Positions 1 through 7,991 of a stretch of DNA of 38,956 bases are shown here, one piece after another. Location: positions 1 through 38,956 of the forward strand of contig JALONI010000020.1 in assembly GCA_025455015.1 (NCBI GenBank), given 5' to 3'. The translations under genes were made by a program, and so were the position numbers. The notes beneath the pieces are model-generated. The model saw nothing but the letters and a program-made list of their open reading frames with translations. It ran no database searches and had not been told where the DNA came from. This DNA is from Cyclobacteriaceae bacterium (GTDB lineage: Bacteria; Bacteroidota; Bacteroidia; Cytophagales; Cyclobacteriaceae). How positions within the stretch are numbered: the stretch's first letter is position 1; the number at the start of each line of letters is the position of its first letter.

Positions 1-1
1 G

Positions 2-67
2 CGCTACGTAACCGAGGTGAACGTGAACGACCTGGTCATGCTGGGCGGCCGCCAGACACAACCCTAG
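2..67 (+). CDS. ssb: 3' end of a probable single-stranded DNA-binding protein (partial)
   Basis: Only the last 21 codons and a TAG stop (65-67) lie in the window. They read RYVTEVNVNDLVMLGGRQTQP, given here as RYVTEV, NVNDL, VMLGGR and a short QTQP end. The pattern R-Y-V-T-E-V, then LMLGGR-like, matches the last strand of the SSB OB fold, where the domain usually ends in a Gly-Gly-Arg. The protein stops four residues after that point, so it lacks the disordered linker and the acidic DDDIPF-type tail by which most SSBs recruit partners. It could be a tail-less SSB paralogue or an unrelated protein with a similar end. The identification rests on about 17 residues. Confidence 0.5.
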   Translation, partial: RYVTEVNVNDLVMLGGRQTQP

Positions 68-266
68 CCAACACCGCTCCCGGTACTTCCGCCTGGCCGC
101 GGGCCCGCGCGGTGTCACCGCGCGCCCCACGCCTCGCGGAGGTGATGGGCGAATTTCCACCGATTACATCACCACCAACCGAGCGCGCTCGTGTGCACGC
201 CCAACCCGGCCGCGCGCCAACCGCCACCGTATTTGAGTACCTTGCACATGAAAAAAACGATGGCTC
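68..266. other. Intergenic region, no gene seen
   Basis: About 200 GC-rich bases lie between the SSB-like stop and the WD40-caspase start. There are GC-rich self-complementary patches around 95-125 without a T tract, so no convincing terminator. A possible -7-like TACCTTG (238-244) lies 22 bases before the ATG at 267 but is one base short of the TANNTTTG consensus and has no clear -33 TTG. Confidence 0.4.
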
Positions 267-3200
267 ATGAAACGTCTCGCTCTTGTGTTGTTTGCGCTGG
301 GGGCCGGTGCCCGCCTGGGGGCCCAGCCGCTGGAAACCGTTATCCAAAAAGGACATGAACTGGCCGTGCTGTGCGTGGCCCTGGGCAGCGACAGCAACTA
401 CGTGGTCACGGGCAGCCGCGACAAATCGGCCAAGCTGTGGGAACTGCGCAGCGGCCGCGAGGTGCGCAGCTTCCTCGGCCACGAGGCGTCCGTCACGGCC
501 GTAGCGCTCAGCCCCGACAACCAATGGCTGCTCACGGGCAGCAACGACATGAGCGTGCGTCTCTGGGAAACGGGCACGGGCAAATCGGTATTCTCGCTAC
601 CCACCATCGACTACATCACGGCCGTGGCCTTTGATCCGCGCATGCGCTTTTTTGTGCTGGGCGGCTACAACCGTAACGGCCGGGGCGACAGCCTTACGGT
701 GGTGGACTTCCGCACGCGCCAGGTAATCAAACGCCTGGCGGCAGACCCCGACAAGGGCAATGCCTCCGGGTTGGACCTCACCCTCAGCCCCGATGGAAAG
801 TGGATGATCCTCGGGGAAGACGACCACACTGCGCGCCTGTTCAGCACCGAGGATTGGAAAGAAGTACGGAAGTACCGCGACAACGATGGGCAGTGCGGTG
901 GCTGCGGCACGCGTGCCGTCTTTAGCCCCGACAGCCAATGGGTCTATCTGATCTCCGAAGGGGGCGCGTTGCGCAAGTATCCCGTGGGCACCGGAGCCTT
1001 TGTTCGCGAATATGAAAAAGACCCCGATGACGTGGAAGGCCTGGCGTTGAACGCTCGCGGTACGCGGCTGGCGCGCGCCACCGAAAAAGCCATCACCGTG
1101 TGGGACGAGGCCACGGGCACCCCGCAGGCCACGCTGCCGGCTCCGGAATCGGCCGCCTTTCATGAGATCGCGTTTACGCACCACCCCGATCACCTGCTGG
1201 TGACGTGTGCCAACAACACCGCTTTTGTGTGGGATGTGGCGCAGCAAAAAATCATCCGCGAACTGACCGGCTTTTTGAACCAGCGCGACCGCGGGGGCAT
1301 CACCTACGATCCCAACTCATACTGGGAGTCCAACATCGCCAAGTACATCCGCTTCAAAAACAACTTGCTGCTCAGCCGCGATGGCCAATCGCTCATCAAG
1401 GGCAAGTTTGGCACGTTGGTCAAACAATGGGATGTGGCCACAGGCCAAACCAAAAACGAATTTCGCGGCCATGCCAAAGCCGCGCTCTGCTATGTGCTCA
1501 CGCAGGACGGCTCACGCCTGATCACGGGCGGGGGCGATGGCAAGATCATCGTGTGGAATGCCCTGACGGGCGATTCGCTGCTGGCCATTGACGCTAACCG
1601 CGAACCGATTTTTGACATCCAACTGCTGGAAAACGAAACCCACGTGGCCTCGTGTGCGTGGGATGCCACCCTGCGCGTACACGACTTGCGCACGGGCAAG
1701 ATGCTGCGCTACCTCGACCTGAAGCAGCAATCGGCCTACAACATCCTCGCACACCCGTCCAACCAATACATTCTTGCCGCCCAACTGGACAACTCGTTGC
1801 AATTGTTTGAACTCGACACCCAAACCGCAGTGCGCAGCTTGGTGGGCCATACGGATGTCATCGCGTCCATTCGCTTTTCGGCCAACTACCAAAAGGTGTT
1901 GAGCGCCAGCTGGGATGGCAGCATACGCGTGTGGGATGTGGGCACGGGCCTGCAAGAACGAAAGCTGAAAGGCCATCAGGGGGCAGTACACACGGCCATC
2001 TACGATGCGGCCGGCACATTCATTTTTTCCGCGGGGGCGGATCGGCAAATCCGCCAGTGGGACGCGAGCGGAAAAATCGTGCGCGTATTTGACGGGCACC
2101 AGGCCGAGGTGACCACGCTGCTGCTCAGTGCCGATGGCAAGCTGCTGATCAGCCACAGCTTGGACGGGGCTACCAAGTTTTGGGATCTGGCCACGGGCAA
2201 AGAGTTTTTTGAACACATCCACCTGGGCCCGCGCGATTGGATGGTGAAAAACCCCGAGGGCTATTTCAGCGGCACAGCCGATGCACGCCAGCACATCCAC
2301 TTCGTAAGTGGCAGCAAAACCTATGGCGTGGAACAATTTTTTGAGGAATACTATCGCCCCGACCTGCTTCCGCGGATATTCAAAAACCGGGGTGCCAGCG
2401 ATGAGAAAAGGAGCATCGAGGGCAAGTTGCGCAAGTCGCCACCGCCCTCGGTGAAAATCACGGCCCTGCCGCTGCACGAAACCAATGAAGCCGAGCTCCT
2501 GGTGCAGATCACGCACAACGGAGCACCCGTGGAAGCGCTGCGGCTGTTACACAACGGCAAGAGCGTGCCCGTAAATCGGGGCGACTTGATTTTCCCGCGG
2601 AGTAAAGGCGAAACCACTACGTACAGCCAGGTGGTGCCGCTGGTGCCGGGCACCAATACGTTTAGCGCCATCGTGCGCGACAAGGACCGCGTGGAATCGG
2701 AGGCGAGCGCCACCGAAGTGGAATCGCGGCAAGCCTCGCGAAACGCTACCTGTTACGTGCTGGCCGTGGGCATCAATTCGTACAAAAACCCCAAGATGGC
2801 ATTGAACTATGCCCGGCCCGATGCCGAGTCGTTCGTGCAAACGATGAAAGGCAATCAGCAGCTATTCAAAGACATCCAGTTGATCACGCTGTATGACGAA
2901 GCCGCCAGCCGCGCGATGATCTTGCGGCAGTTGGACGAGCTGGCCGCCAAGGCCAAACCCGAGGACGTATTTGTTTTCTACTACGCAGGCCATGGCAGCA
3001 TGGTGGACGGAGAGTTTTTCTTTGTGCCCAGCGAAAGCCTTCGGCTCTACGACATCAGCGCGCTGCGCAAAGAAGCCATTGATGCCGGTGCCCTGCAAGA
3101 AAAGTTCAAGCAGATCAAAGCGCTGAAGCAACTTATTGTGATGGATGCCTGCCAGTCGGGTGGCTCGGTGGAGCTGTTGGCCACGCGGGGGGCCGCAGAA

Positions 3201-3500
3201 GAAAAGGCCATTGCGCAGCTTTCGCGCAGCGCGGGCATTCACGTGATGGCCTCGGCCGGCAGCGATCAGTTTGCCACCGAGTTTGCCGAACTGGGCCACG
3301 GCCTGTTTACCTACCTGTTGATCAAAGCCCTGCAGGGCGAAGCAGACGGAGCGCCCCGCGATGGCAAGGTGACGATCTACGAACTGAAGTCGTACTTAGA
3401 CGATCAGGTGCCGGAACTGACCCGCAAACTCAAAGGCAAGCCGCAGTATCCGCATACCTTCTCGCGCGGCCAGGATTTTCCGGTGAAGGTGGAAGACTGA
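267..3500 (+). CDS. Exported WD40-repeat protein with C-terminal caspase (C14) domain
   Basis: This is a 1077-residue multidomain protein. Residues 1-20 (MKRLALVLFALGAGARLGAQ) look like a signal peptide, so it probably acts in the periplasm or beyond. Residues about 30-650 carry 12-13 recognisable WD40 blades ending in motifs such as KLWEL, VRLWETG, IRVWDVG and TKFWDL, enough for two seven-bladed propellers. A linker with EEYYRPDLLPRIFKN and an Ig-like segment (about 722-820) follow. The C-terminal caspase p20-like domain (about 826-1070) has the catalytic pair H909 (YYAGHGS) and C962 (MDACQSGG). WD40 domains normally act as docking scaffolds, and C14 enzymes of bacteria are Arg/Lys- or Asp-directed proteases; the substrate here is unknown. 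No T9SS C-terminal sorting domain is visible. The fold calls are strong, the role is open. Confidence 0.9.
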   Translation: MKRLALVLFALGAGARLGAQPLETVIQKGHELAVLCVALGSDSNYVVTGSRDKSAKLWELRSGREVRSFLGHEASVTAVALSPDNQWLLTGSNDMSVRLWETGTGKSVFSLPTIDYITAVAFDPRMRFFVLGGYNRNGRGDSLTVVDFRTRQVIKRLAADPDKGNASGLDLTLSPDGKWMILGEDDHTARLFSTEDWKEVRKYRDNDGQCGGCGTRAVFSPDSQWVYLISEGGALRKYPVGTGAFVREYEKDPDDVEGLALNARGTRLARATEKAITVWDEATGTPQATLPAPESAAFHEIAFTHHPDHLLVTCANNTAFVWDVAQQKIIRELTGFLNQRDRGGITYDPNSYWESNIAKYIRFKNNLLLSRDGQSLIKGKFGTLVKQWDVATGQTKNEFRGHAKAALCYVLTQDGSRLITGGGDGKIIVWNALTGDSLLAIDANREPIFDIQLLENETHVASCAWDATLRVHDLRTGKMLRYLDLKQQSAYNILAHPSNQYILAAQLDNSLQLFELDTQTAVRSLVGHTDVIASIRFSANYQKVLSASWDGSIRVWDVGTGLQERKLKGHQGAVHTAIYDAAGTFIFSAGADRQIRQWDASGKIVRVFDGHQAEVTTLLLSADGKLLISHSLDGATKFWDLATGKEFFEHIHLGPRDWMVKNPEGYFSGTADARQHIHFVSGSKTYGVEQFFEEYYRPDLLPRIFKNRGASDEKRSIEGKLRKSPPPSVKITALPLHETNEAELLVQITHNGAPVEALRLLHNGKSVPVNRGDLIFPRSKGETTTYSQVVPLVPGTNTFSAIVRDKDRVESEASATEVESRQASRNATCYVLAVGINSYKNPKMALNYARPDAESFVQTMKGNQQLFKDIQLITLYDEAASRAMILRQLDELAAKAKPEDVFVFYYAGHGSMVDGEFFFVPSESLRLYDISALRKEAIDAGALQEKFKQIKALKQLIVMDACQSGGSVELLATRGAAEEKAIAQLSRSAGIHVMASAGSDQFATEFAELGHGLFTYLLIKALQGEADGAPRDGKVTIYELKSYLDDQVPELTRKLKGKPQYPHTFSRGQDFPVKVED

Positions 3501-3557
3501 CCCCAAGGCCAGGGGCCCGTGCGCGCGTGTGCCCCGGGGGCATTGCTGATCTTGTGT

Positions 3558-3565
3558 TACCTTTG
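3558..3565 (+). promoter_or_regulatory. Bacteroidota -7 element (TACCTTTG) of the small membrane protein gene
   Basis: TACCTTTG fits the TANNTTTG consensus exactly. It overlaps the GTG that would give a longer reading frame, which argues that translation begins at the ATG at 3589. No TTG sits at the usual 17-19 base distance, so the -33 half is weak. Confidence 0.5.
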
Positions 3566-3588
3566 TGCGCGTAAGCCGATATAGCCTG

Positions 3589-4011
3589 ATGAAAGAAGCC
3601 AGCCCCGCCAAATATTACCTTGCCCGGTATCTGTTCATCGCCATTGCCAGCTTGCAGGCGGGGGCCGCCATGCTCATCTTTTTCCGGTGGCCCAGCAGCC
3701 CCAAACACAGCGCAGTGGTCTTTCTCTTTGCTTCGCTCGCCCTTTTCTTTTTTTCATTGCACGTGTTGATCGGCACGCGCATCAGGCGCGTGGCCGTGGG
3801 CAAAAAGAAGTTGGCGGTGATCGAAAGCAACCGAGTCAAACGCTATGCGTGGGACGAGATACGCGATCTTCAATTCATCCGCTTTGTGAATTTGTACTCC
3901 ATGAACATCAAAGGCAGGCGTCAAAAAATCTATTTCCTGCCTACGCGCAACAGCGCCACCATCTACAGCATGTTTACCCGGGCTGAGGACCTGATGCCCA
4001 AACGGAAGTAA
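3589..4011 (+). CDS. Small membrane protein with two TM helices and a PH-like cytosolic tail
   Basis: The product is 140 residues with no family I can name. Two hydrophobic helices are visible at about 10-32 and 40-62, connected by a short PSSPKHS loop. A basic, strand-rich segment follows (RRVAVGKKKLAVI, then YAWDEIRDLQFI), a pattern resembling bacterial PH-like domains found behind paired TM helices. The ATG at 3589 was chosen over an in-frame GTG at 3565 because the GTG falls inside the -7 element. The gene ends nine bases before the convergent ABC-F gene. A real gene is likely; its function is unknown. Confidence 0.7.
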   Translation: MKEASPAKYYLARYLFIAIASLQAGAAMLIFFRWPSSPKHSAVVFLFASLALFFFSLHVLIGTRIRRVAVGKKKLAVIESNRVKRYAWDEIRDLQFIRFVNLYSMNIKGRRQKIYFLPTRNSATIYSMFTRAEDLMPKRK

Positions 4012-4020
4012 GGCACCCCG

Positions 4021-5664
4021 CTACTTGACCTTCACGCGCTCAATCTCGCGCAGGTTCTCCATTTTCTTGTTGCGCAAAAAGCCGTTGATCTCTTCAAAGT
4101 GCTCTTTGATGCGCTTGTTGCCGAACTCAAATACTTTGGTGGCCAGGCCATCGAGGAAATCGCGGTCGTGCGAAACGAGGATGAGCGTGCCGTCAAAATC
4201 GCGTAAGGCGTCTTTCAAGATGTCTTTGGTTTTGATGTCCAGGTGATTGGTGGGTTCGTCCAAGATCAGCAGGTTCACGGGTTGTAACAGCAGTTTGATC
4301 ATGGCCAACCGTGTTTTCTCTCCGCCTGACAACACTTTCACTTTTTTCTCGATGGTATCGCCCCCAAACATAAAGGCTCCTAAGAGGTCTTTGATCCTGG
4401 TGCGAATGTCGCCCTGCGCAATTTGATCGATGGTCTGAAAAATGGTGAGGTCTTCATCGAGCAGTGAAGCCTGGTTTTGGGCAAAGTAGCCGATGAGGGC
4501 CCCGTGCCCCAACTGGCATTTGCCGTCAAAGTCTATTTCGCCCATGATGGCCTTCACCAAGGTTGATTTTCCCTCGCCATTCTTTCCCACAAAGGCCACC
4601 TTGTCGCCCCGGTTGATGGTCAGGCTCACGTTTTGAAAGACTACGTGATCGCCATAGCGCTTGGTCATGTCCTCTACGATGACGGGAAAGTTGCCCGAGC
4701 GGGGTGCAGGCGGAAACTTCAGGTTGAGGGCCGAGGTGTCCACCTCATCCACCTGGATGATCTCCATTTTCTCTAACATCTTCACGCGCGACTGCACTTG
4801 CAGCGTTTTGGAGTACGTGCCCTTAAACCGCTCAATGAAGGCGGTGATGTCGGCAATTTCGCGTTGCTGCTCCTCAAAATGTTTTTGCTGTTGCTCGCGT
4901 CTTTCTTTGCGCAACTGCAGATAATGCGAGTAGTTGGTCTTGTAGTCGTAGATGCGGCCCATCGTTACTTCAATGGTGCGGTTGGTCAGGTTGTCTACAA
5001 ACATCTTATCGTGGCTGATGACAATCACTGCCTTGGCATTGTTTTTCAAGAACTCCTCCAGCCATTGCACCGACTCGATATCCAGGTGATTGGTCGGCTC
5101 GTCCAACAAAATCAAATCGGGTTTCTGCAACAGGATTTTCGCCAGCTCAATGCGCATGCGCCATCCCCCGCTGAACTCGCGGGTGGGTCGGGTAAAATCC
5201 GATCGCAAGAAGCCCAGGCCCATCAGTGTTTTTTCGATCTCCGCATCGTAGTTGGTGTCTTCCAGCGAGTAGTACTTTTCGCTCAGCTCCGACACCTGTT
5301 CGATGATCTTGGCATAGTCGTCCGACTCATAGTCGGTGCGTGTTTCCAACTGATGGTTCAGTTCGTCTATCCTTTTTTTCATGGCCAACGCCTTGGAAAA
5401 GGCCTTGCCCGCCTCCTCAAACACGGTGGCATCGTCTTGCGTGAGCAGGTGCTGGGGCAGGTAGGCGATGACGGCCTCTTTGGGAGCCGACACTTTGCCC
5501 CGCGTGGGCTTGCTTACCCCGGCCAAAATCTTGAGTAGTGTGGATTTGCCCGCCCCGTTTTTGCCCATGAGGGCGATGCGGTCGTTTTCGTTGATGTTGA
5601 ACGTAATATCACTAAAAAGCGTGGTCCCGCTGAACTCCACGCTGACTGCATCCACTGAAATCAT
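4021..5664 (-). CDS. ABC-F family ATPase (ribosome-associated type)
   Basis: The product is 547 residues with two ABC ATPase domains and no membrane segment, the layout of ABC-F proteins that bind the ribosomal E site. Domain 1 has Walker A GKNGAGKST, signature FSGGWRMRIELA and Walker B LILLDEPTNHLD. Domain 2 has GKNGEGKST, LSGGEKTRLAM and LLILDEPTNHLD. A charged, helical linker (around 250-320, rich in Lys, Glu and Gln) joins them, and a short Lys-rich tail ends the protein. The reading frame stays open upstream to 5877, but that stretch overlaps the SPASM gene and lacks similarity. The ATG at 5664 begins MISVDAVSVEF, the normal N terminus, and lies 20 bases after a TACCTTTG element. Translation factor or antibiotic-resistance roles cannot be told apart from the sequence. 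Confidence 0.93.
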   Translation of the reverse strand: MISVDAVSVEFSGTTLFSDITFNINENDRIALMGKNGAGKSTLLKILAGVSKPTRGKVSAPKEAVIAYLPQHLLTQDDATVFEEAGKAFSKALAMKKRIDELNHQLETRTDYESDDYAKIIEQVSELSEKYYSLEDTNYDAEIEKTLMGLGFLRSDFTRPTREFSGGWRMRIELAKILLQKPDLILLDEPTNHLDIESVQWLEEFLKNNAKAVIVISHDKMFVDNLTNRTIEVTMGRIYDYKTNYSHYLQLRKERREQQQKHFEEQQREIADITAFIERFKGTYSKTLQVQSRVKMLEKMEIIQVDEVDTSALNLKFPPAPRSGNFPVIVEDMTKRYGDHVVFQNVSLTINRGDKVAFVGKNGEGKSTLVKAIMGEIDFDGKCQLGHGALIGYFAQNQASLLDEDLTIFQTIDQIAQGDIRTRIKDLLGAFMFGGDTIEKKVKVLSGGEKTRLAMIKLLLQPVNLLILDEPTNHLDIKTKDILKDALRDFDGTLILVSHDRDFLDGLATKVFEFGNKRIKEHFEEINGFLRNKKMENLREIERVKVK

Positions 5665-5684
5665 GTCTTCGTCAAAATGAGCGG

Positions 5685-5692
5685 CAAAGGTA
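5685..5692 (-). promoter_or_regulatory. -7 element TACCTTTG of the ABC-F gene
   Basis: On the minus strand TACCTTTG reads from 5692 to 5685, 20 bases upstream of the ATG at 5664, a spacing that gives a short leader. No TTG is seen at the -33 position. It supports the shorter start and suggests that the ABC-F gene can be transcribed apart from the SPASM gene upstream. Confidence 0.5.
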
Positions 5693-5713
5693 CCATTTCT
5701 TGCGATATCGCCT

Positions 5714-6733
5714 TTACGCCCACACGGCCGTGCCCTCGGTGCAATTGCGGCACATGTCGATTTCACTACGCGCGCGCAGCAAGGACGCGCGAAACTGCCG
5801 GTACGCCTCGCCCCGCCAAATTTCGGCAAACGAGTGATCTGCCAACCTACCCAGCACGTGGTGGGCATCTTTGTCAAAACAACACGGCACCACGCGCCCG
5901 TCCCAGGTGATCACGCAACTGTGCCACATCTTCCAGCAATGATTGTCGAATGCATTCTTGATCGCATACTTGCCGTTGGGCAACAATCGGTACCGCGAGT
6001 ACTTGTCTTGCGTGGGCATCAGAGGCGAGCCTTCTTCGTAGTCGTATATCTGAGCGGTCTTCAGTTTCACTTCATCTACCCCCAGGTCTTTGGCCAATCG
6101 GTACACCTCGGGTATCTGATGTTCGTTGGGCTTGACTACCAAAAACTGGAAAATGACGTGCGGGGTTCGCGACTTCAATTTCCTTCGCCAGGCGAGCAGG
6201 GTGCGTGTGCCCTCCAACACCTTGTCCAAGCTTCCCCCGATGCGGTACGACTGATAGGTGTCTTGGGTCGTTCCGTCAATGGATACGATCAGTCGATCAA
6301 GGCCGGAGCGAACGGTAGCCTCGGCATTTTTGTCGGAGAGGTAGTGCGCATTGGTGGAGGTGGCGGTGTATATTTTCTTTTGATGGGCATAGCCCACCAG
6401 CTCCAAAAAGTGCGGGTGAAGATACGGCTCGCCCTGAAAATAGAACGTCAGGTAGCTGAGCGTGGGCGCCAATTCGTCTATCGTTTTTTTGAACAGGGCA
6501 TCCGCCAGCATGCCCGTGGGGCGCGTAAAGGAGCGAAGCCCGCTGGGGCACTCGGGGCACCGCAGGTTGCAGGAGGTGGTGGGCTCAAATGCAATGGAAA
6601 TGGGCATGCCCATGTGAAGAACCGCACCCGCCCTGCGCGACCGGTGGTAGCTCTGCCATACGCGCACGGCATTTTGCATCCGCGCCAGCGATGTTTTTTG
6701 AATCCACGAAACCGAATCGCGCCACGCCACCAT
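5714..6733 (-). CDS. Radical SAM / SPASM domain protein
   Basis: The product is 339 residues. C55, C59 and C62 form the CxxxCxxC motif (TTSCNLRCPECPSG) that holds the [4Fe-4S] cluster cleaving S-adenosylmethionine. A TIM-barrel-like core follows, with QGEPYLHP and VSIDGTTQDTY. The C-terminal SPASM region has C266, C273, C284, C285, C328 and C331, enough ligands for auxiliary Fe-S clusters. SPASM enzymes modify peptides, proteins or sugars; no precursor peptide gene or partner is visible next to it, so the substrate is unknown. The ABC-F gene lies 49 bases downstream on the same strand. The start at 6733 lies four bases after a perfect TAATTTTG element, so either the mRNA is leaderless or a later start (M19) is used. 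Confidence 0.88.
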   Translation of the reverse strand: MVAWRDSVSWIQKTSLARMQNAVRVWQSYHRSRRAGAVLHMGMPISIAFEPTTSCNLRCPECPSGLRSFTRPTGMLADALFKKTIDELAPTLSYLTFYFQGEPYLHPHFLELVGYAHQKKIYTATSTNAHYLSDKNAEATVRSGLDRLIVSIDGTTQDTYQSYRIGGSLDKVLEGTRTLLAWRRKLKSRTPHVIFQFLVVKPNEHQIPEVYRLAKDLGVDEVKLKTAQIYDYEEGSPLMPTQDKYSRYRLLPNGKYAIKNAFDNHCWKMWHSCVITWDGRVVPCCFDKDAHHVLGRLADHSFAEIWRGEAYRQFRASLLRARSEIDMCRNCTEGTAVWA

Positions 6734-6737
6734 GCCT

Positions 6738-6745
6738 CAAAATTA
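6738..6745 (-). promoter_or_regulatory. -7 element TAATTTTG of the SPASM gene
   Basis: On the minus strand TAATTTTG reads from 6745 to 6738 and matches TANNTTTG. Only four bases separate it from the annotated ATG. No good -33 TTG is present. Confidence 0.4.
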
Positions 6746-6777
6746 CCGTTTCAAGGTCGATTGTTTATCTTTCCGCA

Positions 6778-7986
6778 GTGAAAAGTATACTTGGTAAAAT
6801 CCCTTTGCTGAGCTTGTTGCTGGCGGCAAGCCTGGCGCACGGTCAACTACAGCTTTCGCCCGATGCTTACATCTCCGTCATCACCTGCGGCCCTGATCCC
6901 AATGAATTATATGCCGCCTTTGGGCACAGCGCCATACGCGTGTATGACCCCGCCAACGGGCTGGACGATGCCTTCAACTACGGGGTGTTTGACTTCGATC
7001 AGCCCAACTTCTACCTCAACTTTGCGCGCGGCTATCTGTACTATAAGTTGGGCGTCTACTACTACTCCGATTTCGAAGCGTACTACAAGCGCCACCAACG
7101 GTTTGTGCATGAACAACGCCTGAACCTGACGCCAGCCCAAAAACAAAAGCTGTTCGACTACCTGGCCTGGAATGCGCGGCCGGAAAATCAGACCTACCGC
7201 TATGATTACTATCATAACAACTGCGCTACCAAAATCCGGGACGTGCTGAACGAACAACTGGGCGCGGACATCCTGTGGGACAGCAGCCACGTTCAGCCAA
7301 CCCATTCCTTTCGTCAGAAAACGGATGCCTACCTGAGCCCGCTGCCGTGGGGTGACTTGGGCATCGACATTTGCCTCGGCTCCCCCATTGACCGCCCCAT
7401 GACCGCGTGGGAGCACATGTTCCTCCCGGATTATGTTGAATCATTTGTTGACCTCGCCACCGTGGTTCATGACTCCGTGCGCACCGCCCTGGTGGCAGAA
7501 AAGAAAATCATTTACGAGCCTGCACCCGTGGCTACGTGGACGGCCTTTGTGCATCCGTGGGTGGTTGTGGGCGGTCTGTTGTTGATCGTTCTATGGGTCA
7601 GTTGGCGCGATTGGCAACGAAAAAGGATCAGTCGCGGATTGGATGTGATACTCTTTGGCCTTGCCGGGCTGATCGGCTTGCTGTTGCTGGCCCTATGGCT
7701 TTTTACTGACCATCGCGATGCCGCCCGCAACATGAACTTGCTGTGGGCATTTCCGTTGCATGGCGTGGGGGCGGTGATGCTCCTGTTCAAACGCAGTTGG
7801 CCATGGGCGAAAGCCTATTTCGGTTTTGCCTCCTTCCTTTCGGCTGTTGCCTTGGCCGGCTGGTGGGGGTGGCCGCAAGAGCTGAATCCCTTGTTGGTAC
7901 CCGTGGTGATTTGCCTGTGGGTGCGCGCGGGGCTTCTGTGGAGGATGCAGGGCAACCCTGATGCCGCCTCCGCGGCCACCGTGTGA
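6778..7986 (+). CDS. DUF4105 (Lnb N-terminal-like) membrane protein
   Basis: The product is 402 residues if translation begins at the GTG at 6778. That start gives a clean signal peptide (VKSILGKIPLLSLLLAASLA, then HGQ), whereas the longer open frame back to 6589 lies in the SPASM gene. The exported N-terminal half (about 25-240) has the DUF4105 hallmarks: FGHSAIRVYDP with H50, FNYGVFDFDQPNFYLNF, and YYHNNCATKIRDVL with C149. About five TM helices follow (about 258-395). The function of DUF4105 is not established. The His-then-Cys order resembles circularly permuted papain-like enzymes. The gene is divergent from the SPASM gene and convergent with lpdA, five bases apart. Confidence 0.82.
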   Translation: MKSILGKIPLLSLLLAASLAHGQLQLSPDAYISVITCGPDPNELYAAFGHSAIRVYDPANGLDDAFNYGVFDFDQPNFYLNFARGYLYYKLGVYYYSDFEAYYKRHQRFVHEQRLNLTPAQKQKLFDYLAWNARPENQTYRYDYYHNNCATKIRDVLNEQLGADILWDSSHVQPTHSFRQKTDAYLSPLPWGDLGIDICLGSPIDRPMTAWEHMFLPDYVESFVDLATVVHDSVRTALVAEKKIIYEPAPVATWTAFVHPWVVVGGLLLIVLWVSWRDWQRKRISRGLDVILFGLAGLIGLLLLALWLFTDHRDAARNMNLLWAFPLHGVGAVMLLFKRSWPWAKAYFGFASFLSAVALAGWWGWPQELNPLLVPVVICLWVRAGLLWRMQGNPDAASAATV

Positions 7987-7991
7987 GGCCC

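Noticed and set aside
5665-5877. N-terminal extension of the ABC-F protein
   Set aside because: It runs antiparallel-free through the SPASM gene on the same strand in another frame, has no family similarity, and a -7 element plus the normal ABC-F N terminus place the start at 5664.
5714-6733. RiPP (ribosomally made peptide) biosynthetic cluster around the SPASM enzyme
   Set aside because: No small Cys/Gly-rich precursor, peptidase-exporter or recognition-element gene could be found within several kilobases.
6589-6777. 63-residue extension of the DUF4105 protein
   Set aside because: It lies opposite the SPASM gene, is low in likeness to any signal or domain, and would bury the clear signal peptide that begins at the GTG at 6778.
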